DNA from: an uncultured Mucilaginibacter sp.
GTDB taxonomy: Bacteria; Bacteroidota; Bacteroidia; Sphingobacteriales; Sphingobacteriaceae
DNA length: 6,955 bases
Assembly: GCF_946479965.1 (NCBI RefSeq)
Contig: NZ_CAMLHX010000097.1
Span: 1 to 6,955, forward strand
Reading direction: 5' to 3'
Below, piece after piece: positions 1-6,010 of the stretch. Positions within the stretch are counted from its first letter, which is position 1. Every line of letters begins with the position of its first letter. Position numbers and translations under genes: made by a program. The notes under the pieces were generated by a model. It saw only the letters and a list, made by a program, of their open reading frames with translations, ran no database searches and was not told where the DNA came from.

Positions 1-2
1 CA

Positions 3-1292
3 CAAAACCCCATTATATCAAGCGGGTGGTCTGGTTTGTACAACGTTGTAGCGCAATGTAACACAGTTATCGGCGCTATAAAAAACGCCGGGCCCTCTGT
101 ATCAACAGCAGATAAAAACGCTGCTATAGCCGAGGCCAGGTTTATTCGCGCCGTAGCCTATTATCATTTGGCTATTTATTGGGGTGCGGTACCCATTATT
201 GAAGATAACGGTAAGCTGCTGGCAGATCCTTTACTTAGCCGTAATGTTGTTAAAGATGTGTATAAATTTGTTGCCAGCGATCTTACTTATGCAGCGCAAA
301 ATCTTCCGAAAACCGATCAAACCGGGCGTGTAACAACCTGGTCGGCTCAGGGAATGCTGGGCAAGGTTTACTTAGCCATGTCTGGTCTTGGTAAAAGCGG
401 CGGCGCGCGCGACCAGGCTTTGCTTGACAGTGCAAAAAAATACGCCGGCAATGTATGTAAAAACAGCGGTTTGACTTTGTTGCCTAACTATTACAACCTT
501 TTCAAAGCACAATTTAATGATAATACTGAATCACTATTCTCGCTTCAATGGGCGGCGGGTGTAGGTTACGGAAGTGGTAATACATTTGTAACCTTTTCGC
601 CAAGTAATGATATAAACCCGCAAAAAAATGGTGCATGGGTACCCTTGTCACCAAATTACGAGCTATATCAGCTTTATTCTGCACAGGATTCGGTTAGGCT
701 CAAAGCGAGCATGTTTCTTACCGGTGTACGTTATCCCGAACTGAATTCAGCAGGCGGCGGCTATATCCCGACCGGTGTGTCTATGAAAAAGCATATAATT
801 GGCAACGAGAAAGATAACAACTCGCCAACCATGGATCTCTGGTCGTCTCCGGAGCACAATGCTATTTTAAGGTTGGCTGATGTGTATTTGATATATGCCG
901 AAGCTATTTTAGGCAACAATGCCTCAACCTCAAACGCCGATGCGCTGATGTACTTTAATGCAGTTAGAGAAAGAGCAGGAGCGGAAACTGTTGCAACGCT
1001 GAACTTTGACGCCATATTGAGAGAGCGAAGAGTTGAGCTTGTTTTTGAAGGACAATATTGGGCAGACCTGGTGCGGCTTTCTTATTACGATCCGACAAAA
1101 GCCGTTAATAATCTTAATAACCAAAAACGGGAGACGTTTACATATGACTTTGCAACAAAGACAGCCACAGTGAATCCAAATTCGGTTGCACCGGCGTTAC
1201 CGGCAACCATCAGTTCGTTTACGTTGCCAATTCCGGCATCAGAAATGACGGCTGATCCAAAATTGGCAAATCCACCTGTTCCATATTATTAA
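3..1292 (+). CDS. SusD/RagB-family outer-membrane glycan-binding lipoprotein, 5' end missing
   Basis: SusD-type proteins sit on the cell surface as lids on SusC TonB-dependent transporters and help capture glycans for import. The frame is open from base 3, giving 429 visible residues. The TTG at 36 is not a real start, because the reading frame continues upstream with typical SusD sequence (GWSGLYNVVAQCNTVI). Family signatures, numbered from base 3: the TPR-like helix EARFIRAVAYYHLAIYWG near 44-61, WSAQGMLGKVYLAM near 113-126, RLADVYLIYAEAI near 290-302, RERRVELVFEGQYWADLVR near 340-358, and a C-terminal LPIPASEMTADPKL segment. Full-length members are usually about 500-600 residues, so the lipoprotein signal and first helices are missing, because of the window edge rather than a mutation. 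It is followed 21 bases later by the SusE-position gene, as in a normal PUL. The substrate cannot be read from this protein. Confidence 0.95.
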   Translation, partial: QNPIISSGWSGLYNVVAQCNTVIGAIKNAGPSVSTADKNAAIAEARFIRAVAYYHLAIYWGAVPIIEDNGKLLADPLLSRNVVKDVYKFVASDLTYAAQNLPKTDQTGRVTTWSAQGMLGKVYLAMSGLGKSGGARDQALLDSAKKYAGNVCKNSGLTLLPNYYNLFKAQFNDNTESLFSLQWAAGVGYGSGNTFVTFSPSNDINPQKNGAWVPLSPNYELYQLYSAQDSVRLKASMFLTGVRYPELNSAGGGYIPTGVSMKKHIIGNEKDNNSPTMDLWSSPEHNAILRLADVYLIYAEAILGNNASTSNADALMYFNAVRERAGAETVATLNFDAILRERRVELVFEGQYWADLVRLSYYDPTKAVNNLNNQKRETFTYDFATKTATVNPNSVAPALPATISSFTLPIPASEMTADPKLANPPVPYY

Positions 1293-1313
1293 TCAAAATT
1301 AAAAAATACTGTT

Positions 1314-2837
1314 ATGAAAAGAAATTCACACATAGGCCTGTATTTTTTGTCAGTTCTTTTTACGGTGGCAGCCTTACTGTCCGCTTGTAAAAAAGACGTA
1401 ACAACAAACAGCGCTCCGCCTGCCATTACAAGCGTTAGGCTATATAATCCAACACCTAAGGACACTCTTTTGAGTACCGGTGATCTTAAAACTGATCCTT
1501 CCTGGTCTATTAAATCGGGAAGATATGTGGTTATAATCGGGCAGAATTTGCAAAATGCAACGCAGATCTCAATTAATGGAGTTGCTGCCAATTTTAACCC
1601 TACTTTGTTTGCACCGGGCAGCGCAGTAGTGCAAATACCTAACATGCAGTTTTCAACAATTGATACTGCTAAACTGTATATGCTACAGTATACCACAGCA
1701 GCGGGTTCTACAACGTTTTCTTTTAAGTTAGGCCCGGAAGCGCCGGTTATTAGTGCCGTATCTGATGTGTTTGCCAACCCCGGCGATTCGGTTTATATTT
1801 ATGGTAGTAATTTGGTTTTAGTTCAAAGCTTCGAATACGGAGGCACTAAAATTAACTCGTTTAAATATAACACCTGGGGAACTGCTCTTGGTTTTCTGAT
1901 GCCGGCAGCCACACCCACCAAGCAAATAAAAATAACTACCAAATCTGGCACCGCCGTTAGTGTAATAAATGCTACGCCGACTATTGCAGCCATTTCTAAC
2001 GCTAATGCCAACGCTGGTGATTCGGTTTATGTTTATGGTGCTTACCTTAAAACTGTCCAGTCAATTTCTTTTGGCGGTGCTGTTATTACAAATTTCATAG
2101 AAGGTCCACGTGGCTCTTATGTTAAGTTTCGGGCTCCGGCTTCTAACAGCTACGCTAGTGGACCGGTGACCATTGTTACCAGTTTTGGAACGGTTTCTAC
2201 TCCTTATAAAGTAAATACTCAAACCGGCGATAAAGTAGGTCTTTTAGCAGATTTTGAATGGGGTGATAATTTTGGTTATGCCTGGTGGGGAGATATTAAA
2301 TTGGCTTTCGGTCCTATCGCCGATTTTAATGGTTCGATGGGAACAAATAATAGTATGCATATCTATTTTGATTCTCCTGCTTTAGCCGGCGGTGCTAGTT
2401 TGTACGCCCCATTGGGTAATTCTAATACGGGTAATCACTGGTTACCTGCAGCAAATATTGCAGATCCTCCATCAAACTGGGCTCTTCAATTTGAAATAAG
2501 TGTGGCTAAGCCCTGGAATGGAGGTACTCTTTATATTAGAACTGATTTTGCAGGTGACAACTATGTTGCGCGTTTAGAGCCATGGAAAGTTCCTGGTTCA
2601 AATACGCCTGTTGCTTTTAAAACGAAGGGTTATCAAACAGTAACTATTCCTTTAAGCGAGTTTAAATCAAAAGTTAACACATTAGGGGATGGTCAATCAA
2701 TTACTCAAATAAACCAATTATTAGGGCCTACCGGTGCGAACAGTTACAATATGACCCTTAAAAATTTCAGTACTTCGCCAACTGCAGCTGGCTTTTATAT
2801 TGCTATTGACAATATCAGAGTTGTAAAAAATAAATAA
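1314..2837 (+). CDS. SusE-position surface glycan-binding lipoprotein (three IPT/TIG domains plus C-terminal glycan-binding domain, SGBP-B type)
   Basis: A 507-residue non-catalytic surface protein predicted to hold polysaccharide at the cell surface. The N-terminus MKRNSHIG is followed by a hydrophobic stretch and lipobox L22-S-A-C25, so it should be a signal-peptidase-II lipoprotein. Three Ig-like IPT/TIG domains follow (about 35-139, 142-218, 221-300). The second and third are clearly related, sharing GDSVYxYG and later xxFGG/xYGG motifs. The C-terminal part (about 305-507) is rich in exposed-type aromatics (W316, Y322, W324, W325, W376, W389, W401, Y417, W424) and ends in a beta-strand IAIDNIRVV. 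This order matches B. ovatus SGBP-B, in which the last domain binds xyloglucan; that assignment here is by architecture and remembered similarity. The ATG is chosen because it directly precedes the signal peptide. It lies 21 bases after the SusD stop, so the two are probably co-transcribed. Binding specificity is inferred, not shown. Confidence 0.88.
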   Translation: MKRNSHIGLYFLSVLFTVAALLSACKKDVTTNSAPPAITSVRLYNPTPKDTLLSTGDLKTDPSWSIKSGRYVVIIGQNLQNATQISINGVAANFNPTLFAPGSAVVQIPNMQFSTIDTAKLYMLQYTTAAGSTTFSFKLGPEAPVISAVSDVFANPGDSVYIYGSNLVLVQSFEYGGTKINSFKYNTWGTALGFLMPAATPTKQIKITTKSGTAVSVINATPTIAAISNANANAGDSVYVYGAYLKTVQSISFGGAVITNFIEGPRGSYVKFRAPASNSYASGPVTIVTSFGTVSTPYKVNTQTGDKVGLLADFEWGDNFGYAWWGDIKLAFGPIADFNGSMGTNNSMHIYFDSPALAGGASLYAPLGNSNTGNHWLPAANIADPPSNWALQFEISVAKPWNGGTLYIRTDFAGDNYVARLEPWKVPGSNTPVAFKTKGYQTVTIPLSEFKSKVNTLGDGQSITQINQLLGPTGANSYNMTLKNFSTSPTAAGFYIAIDNIRVVKNK

Positions 2838-2840
2838 GCT

Positions 2841-2876
2841 AAAGCCCCACGGCAACATATCCGTCGTGGGGCTTTT
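2841..2876 (+). terminator. Strong hairpin terminator or attenuator between binding and enzyme genes
   Basis: A perfect 11-bp inverted repeat (AAAGCCCCACG at 2841-2851, CGTGGGGCTTT at 2865-2875) flanks a 13-base loop and ends in TTTT. It starts three bases after the SGBP stop codon and ends 21 bases before the first GH5 start. The GC-rich stem with a short T run is the form of an intrinsic terminator. Because the genes on both sides belong to one functional set, it may end some transcripts (attenuation) or protect the 3' end of the susCD-SGBP message. The T run is only four bases, so leaky termination is plausible. Confidence 0.8.
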
Positions 2877-2897
2877 AACTATCTAATTTCAAGACTA

Positions 2898-4379
2898 ATG
2901 AAAATTAAGTACTCTTTAGTAATATTGATTGCTCTTGCCATAGGTGTGTCCCTATTCTCCTGTAAAAAAACGAAGAATGAGGACCCGCAACTAACAGTAG
3001 ATGCATCCACAATAACTTTTACAGCTGATGGAGATGGGGGTACGCAAGACATAACCGTTTCAGGTAATGCCGATTGGAGTATCAGCAATCCTGCTTATTC
3101 CTGGTTGCAATTAAGTACAACAACGGGTAACAGTGGCAACACGGTTATTCATTTAACAACATTATCACAAAATACCACAGGGGCAATCCGCTCCGGTATT
3201 TTGAATATAACCTCTTCCAACGGCCAGGCAAGAAGGGTGACAGTTTCTCAGGCTCCCACCATATACCCCGGTTATAATACGTCGCCTAAAGCGCCAGACA
3301 TGACCGGAATGACCAGTAATGCTGTGCAACTGGCAGCAAAAATGCGTACGGGAATGGGAACAAATATTGGCAATACCATGGAGACGCCGAACGAAGGCGA
3401 TTGGCAGAATGGAAATAAAATTACCGAATCATATATAAAGTTTTTGAAAGCAACAGGTTTCAGTGCAATACGACTTCCTTGTGCCTGGAATTGGGGTCAT
3501 TTAAGCGATGTGTCAAAAGCGAAAATTGACCCGGCATGGCTTAACCGGGTGAAAGAAGTAGTTGGATGGTGCGCGAATAATGATATGTATGTGATAGTGA
3601 ATATTCACTGGGACAATGGCTGGCTGGAAAGTAATATTACCGAAGCTAAGAGAGATTCTGTTAATGCGAAACAAAAAGCGCTTTGGGAACAGATAGCTAC
3701 AACCCTGCGCGATTTTGATGAGCACGTTCTATTTGCCAGCGCGAATGAACCTTGGTGTTGGGATGCCGCGACTATGGCCATATTGAATACTTATCACGAA
3801 ACATTCATCAAAGCAGTTCGCTCAACCGGAGGCAGAAACAGTAACCGGGTGCTGGTTGTGCAGGGGCCAAGTACCAGCAGTGAATACACTGCTAAGCTAA
3901 TGACTACTATGCCTCACGATCCGGTAGCCAATCGGTTGATGCTTGAGGTGCATTTCTACTCGCCTTATACATTTAATCTGGGACATGACGGAGATCTTGG
4001 TCCGAACACCAAAGCGGCTTACTACTGGGGGGCCGGGAATCACTCTACTATTGAGCCGGAGCGCAACGCCACCTTTGGAGAAGAGGATGCGGTAATTGAG
4101 GAACTCGGAAGGATGAAAAAGTTTGTTGATAATGGTATCCCTGTGATAGTGGGTGAATATGGAACCTTTAGACGGACTCCCACATCAGGTAATGGTGTTC
4201 CTAAGGACATGGTTATGCATAACAAGTCTGTGGATTACTGGCTAACTTATTCGACCAAAACCATGAGAGCGAATGGTCTTTTACCATTCTGGTGGGAAGT
4301 AAGTAATGGTTTCGACAGAAAAAATAATGTGGTTAATGACCAGCGGATGGTAAATGCCATTATTGCCGGATACAAGTAA
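2898..4379 (+). CDS. BACON-GH5 surface endo-beta-glycanase lipoprotein, copy A
   Basis: A predicted secreted endo-acting retaining glycosidase of clan GH-A (493 residues). A lipoprotein signal ends at lipobox L19-F-S-C22. A BACON domain covers about 30-118 (from PQLTVDAS to RRVTVSQAP), then a GH5 barrel runs from about 135 to the end. All classical GH5 residues are visible: R192, H237, N283, acid/base E284 in SANEP, H352 and Y354 in EVHFY, nucleophile E420 in VGEYG, and W466. Motifs NIGNTME and DFDEHVLFASANEP resemble the endoglucanase/xyloglucanase side of GH5, perhaps subfamily 4, but subfamily assignment needs a profile search. In the B. ovatus xyloglucanase BoGH5A a BACON domain occupies the same place and appears to act as a spacer. 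Copy A carries W238, W286, W288, F353 and Y357, all replaced in copy B. It begins 21 bases after the terminator-like hairpin. Confidence 0.93.
   Translation: MKIKYSLVILIALAIGVSLFSCKKTKNEDPQLTVDASTITFTADGDGGTQDITVSGNADWSISNPAYSWLQLSTTTGNSGNTVIHLTTLSQNTTGAIRSGILNITSSNGQARRVTVSQAPTIYPGYNTSPKAPDMTGMTSNAVQLAAKMRTGMGTNIGNTMETPNEGDWQNGNKITESYIKFLKATGFSAIRLPCAWNWGHLSDVSKAKIDPAWLNRVKEVVGWCANNDMYVIVNIHWDNGWLESNITEAKRDSVNAKQKALWEQIATTLRDFDEHVLFASANEPWCWDAATMAILNTYHETFIKAVRSTGGRNSNRVLVVQGPSTSSEYTAKLMTTMPHDPVANRLMLEVHFYSPYTFNLGHDGDLGPNTKAAYYWGAGNHSTIEPERNATFGEEDAVIEELGRMKKFVDNGIPVIVGEYGTFRRTPTSGNGVPKDMVMHNKSVDYWLTYSTKTMRANGLLPFWWEVSNGFDRKNNVVNDQRMVNAIIAGYK
3188..3229 (+). repeat. 42-base exact repeat in BACON domain, copy A
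   Basis: Identical base for base to 4721-4762 in the second GH5 gene. It encodes the end of the BACON domain (SGILNITSSNGQ region). A single mismatch at 3230 is followed by another 15 identical bases. Part of the tandem GH5 duplication. Confidence 0.93.
4038..4085 (+). repeat. 48-base exact repeat in GH5 domain, copy A
   Basis: Identical base for base to 5565-5612. It encodes the NHSTIEPERNATFGEE segment, on the barrel between the EVH(F/S)Y motif and the nucleophile. Sequence on both sides diverges at once. Confidence 0.93.
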
Positions 4380-4386
4380 AAACAAC

Positions 4387-4418
4387 GTTGGATTAGAGCT
4401 TTTTCTGAAACAGCGGTA
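4387..4418 (+). repeat. Intergenic duplicated block downstream of first GH5
   Basis: The block begins GTTGGATTA and ends CTGAAACAGCGGTA, and lies 7 bases after the stop codon of the first GH5. A near copy with the same order and spacing follows the second GH5 at 5918-5947. The remaining gap up to the next start (4419-4442) is AT-rich, with no recognisable promoter or ribosome-binding site. Confidence 0.75.
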
Positions 4419-4442
4419 ATACATCAAACTCATAATTTAATC

Positions 4443-5909
4443 ATGAAAATACATTTTAAATATATTTTGGCCGGCTTAATTTTTATAAGTATTGCGGCCT
4501 GTAAAAAAACAAAGGATCCGGACCCGGAACTAACGGTTAGTGCATCCACAATAACTTTTATGCCTGAAGGGGGTACCCAGGACATATCCGTTTCGGGTAA
4601 TGCCGATTGGACCATCAGCAATCCTATTTTTTCCTGGTTGCAATTAAGTAAAACATCTGGTAACAGCGGCAGTACTGTTGTTCAATTACAAACATTATCT
4701 GATAATACTACAGGCGCAACCCGCTCCGGTATTTTGAATATAACCTCTTCCAACGGCCAGGCCAGAAGGGTGACAGTTACCCAGGCCCCCACCTTGTACC
4801 CGGGTTATAATACGTCGCCCATAGCGCCTGACATGACCGGAATGAGCAGTAATGCCGTGCAACTGGCGGCAAAAATGAAAACGGGAATGGGAATAAATTT
4901 TGGTAACACTATGGAATCTCCAAACGAAGGTGATTGGCAGAATAGTAAATTAACCCTATCGTATGTAAAATTTGTAAAAAGTATAGGTTTCAATTCTGTA
5001 CGCCTTCCCTGTAACTGGGTTTGGAGCCATTTAAGTGATCGTGGAAAAGCAAAGATTGACCCTGCATGGCTTGCGCGGGTTAAAGAAGTGGTTGGATGGT
5101 GTGTGGCCAATGATATGTATGTGATACTGAATGCTCACGGTGATAGTGGCTGGCTTGAAAATAATGTCAATTTGGCAAAGCAAGATTCTGTTAATGCAAT
5201 GGAAAAAGCTATTTGGGAGCAGATTGCTACAACCATGCGCGATTTTGATGAGCACCTTTTGTTTGCCGGCGCGAATGAGCCTTCGGCCAATAATGCCGCG
5301 CAGATGGCCATACTTAAGGGTTATCACGAAACATTCATTAAGGCAGTTCGCTCTACCGGGGGCAGAAACAGTAACAGGGTACTGGTTGTGCAGGGCCCTA
5401 CCACTGACAGTTATTTAACTTCTGATCTGATGACTGCTATGCCTGCAGATCCGGTACCTAACCGTTTAATGCTTGAGGTACACAGTTACACTCCTTCGGT
5501 ATTTACCATACTAACCGATGGAGATGTAAGTTGGGGCAAGATGGTTTATTACTGGGGTGCCGGCAATCACTCTACTATTGAGCCGGAGCGCAACGCCACC
5601 TTTGGAGAAGAGAGTTCACTCGTTACTGAATACGGAAAGATGAAAAAGTTTGTTGATATGGGTATCCCTGTGGTATTAGGTGAATATGCAGCCTGGAGGA
5701 GGAATGCCATTAACAACGCCAATAATCTTCCTAAGGATCTGGCTAAGCACAACAAGTCTGTAAATGACTGGACAACTTTTTCGACCAAAACTATGAAAGC
5801 AAATGGTCTTATGCCATTCTTTTGGGAGATAGGTTTTATGCTAGATAGAAAAAACAATGTGATAAAGGATCAGGCTATGTATGATGCTCTTGTTGCAGGA
5901 TACAAATAA
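4443..5909 (+). CDS. BACON-GH5 surface glycanase lipoprotein, copy B (tandem paralogue)
   Basis: A 488-residue tandem paralogue of the preceding gene, with the same layout: a signal ending at lipobox I17-A-A-C20, a BACON domain at about 28-116, then a GH5 barrel. The catalytic set is complete: R187, H232, N278, acid/base E279 in GANEP, H347 and Y349 in EVHSY, nucleophile E414 in LGEYA, and W461. It should therefore be active. The likely substrate-contacting aromatics differ from copy A: the NIHWDNGWLE motif becomes NAHGDSGWLE, NEPWCWD becomes NEPSANN, and EVHFYSPY becomes EVHSYTPS. New tryptophans appear at 364 and 418. This suggests a changed subsite preference, for example for a differently branched chain, but it is inference. 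It starts 63 bases after copy A, with no terminator seen between them. The ATG precedes a standard signal peptide (MKIHFKYILAG). Confidence 0.92.
   Translation: MKIHFKYILAGLIFISIAACKKTKDPDPELTVSASTITFMPEGGTQDISVSGNADWTISNPIFSWLQLSKTSGNSGSTVVQLQTLSDNTTGATRSGILNITSSNGQARRVTVTQAPTLYPGYNTSPIAPDMTGMSSNAVQLAAKMKTGMGINFGNTMESPNEGDWQNSKLTLSYVKFVKSIGFNSVRLPCNWVWSHLSDRGKAKIDPAWLARVKEVVGWCVANDMYVILNAHGDSGWLENNVNLAKQDSVNAMEKAIWEQIATTMRDFDEHLLFAGANEPSANNAAQMAILKGYHETFIKAVRSTGGRNSNRVLVVQGPTTDSYLTSDLMTAMPADPVPNRLMLEVHSYTPSVFTILTDGDVSWGKMVYYWGAGNHSTIEPERNATFGEESSLVTEYGKMKKFVDMGIPVVLGEYAAWRRNAINNANNLPKDLAKHNKSVNDWTTFSTKTMKANGLMPFFWEIGFMLDRKNNVIKDQAMYDALVAGYK
4721..4762 (+). repeat. 42-base exact repeat in BACON domain, copy B
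   Basis: Partner of 3188-3229. Third-codon positions are also identical across the block, unlike much of the flanking sequence of the two genes. Confidence 0.93.
5565..5612 (+). repeat. 48-base exact repeat in GH5 domain, copy B
   Basis: Partner of 4038-4085. The longest perfect match I found by eye between the two GH5 genes. Confidence 0.93.
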
Positions 5910-5917
5910 AATTAATG

Positions 5918-5947
5918 GTTGGATTAATGACGTCTGGAACAGCGGTA
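5918..5947 (+). repeat. Intergenic duplicated block downstream of second GH5
   Basis: Counterpart of 4387-4418: GTTGGATTA, a variable spacer shorter by two bases, then CTGGAACAGCGGTA with one mismatch. It lies 8 bases after the second GH5 stop. Its last bases form the left arm of the hairpin at 5941-5966. Confidence 0.75.
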
Positions 5948-5966
5948 CTGATTAGTCAGTGCCGCT
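5941..5966 (+). other. Intergenic stem-loop before the GH43 gene
   Basis: AGCGGTACTGA (5941-5951) pairs with TCAGTGCCGCT (5956-5966) as an 11-bp stem with one G-U pair in RNA and a four-base TTAG loop. No T run follows, so it is not a standard intrinsic terminator. It could be an mRNA-stability or processing hairpin between the GH5 and GH43 cistrons. The function is unknown. Confidence 0.6.
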
Positions 5967-6010
5967 ATCCGGAAGTATTGATTGTGAAGAGATAAATTAA
6001 ACTAACATAA

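Noticed and set aside
36..38. TTG as the start codon of the SusD gene
   Set aside because: The frame is open upstream to base 3 and reads as typical SusD sequence, so the gene simply begins outside the window.
4380..4442. Terminator between the two GH5 genes (the TTTTT run at 4400-4404)
   Set aside because: No inverted repeat precedes the T run, so the genes are more likely co-transcribed.
4805..5110. 101-codon minus-strand open frame (and similar antisense frames at 1289-1777, 5031-5327, 5567-5857)
   Set aside because: All are antisense to well-supported genes, have no family motifs and no leader of their own. Similar antisense frames recur at equivalent places of the two GH5 copies, because the coding strands are alike.
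5131..5418. 95-codon + strand open frame inside the second GH5 gene
   Set aside because: It lies entirely within the intact GH5 gene in another frame, has no recognisable domain, and is read as a shadow.
2898..5909. Tandem repeats as a CRISPR array or a mobile element
   Set aside because: The repeated unit is a whole gene of about 1.5 kb with diverged copies; there are no short regular repeats, transposase genes or terminal inverted repeats.
5978..6010. Possible Bacteroidota promoter (TTG plus TAAATTAA) before the GH43 gene
   Set aside because: The spacing between the TTG and the TA-rich element is far shorter than the usual 19-21 bases, and the -7 element lacks the TTTG core.
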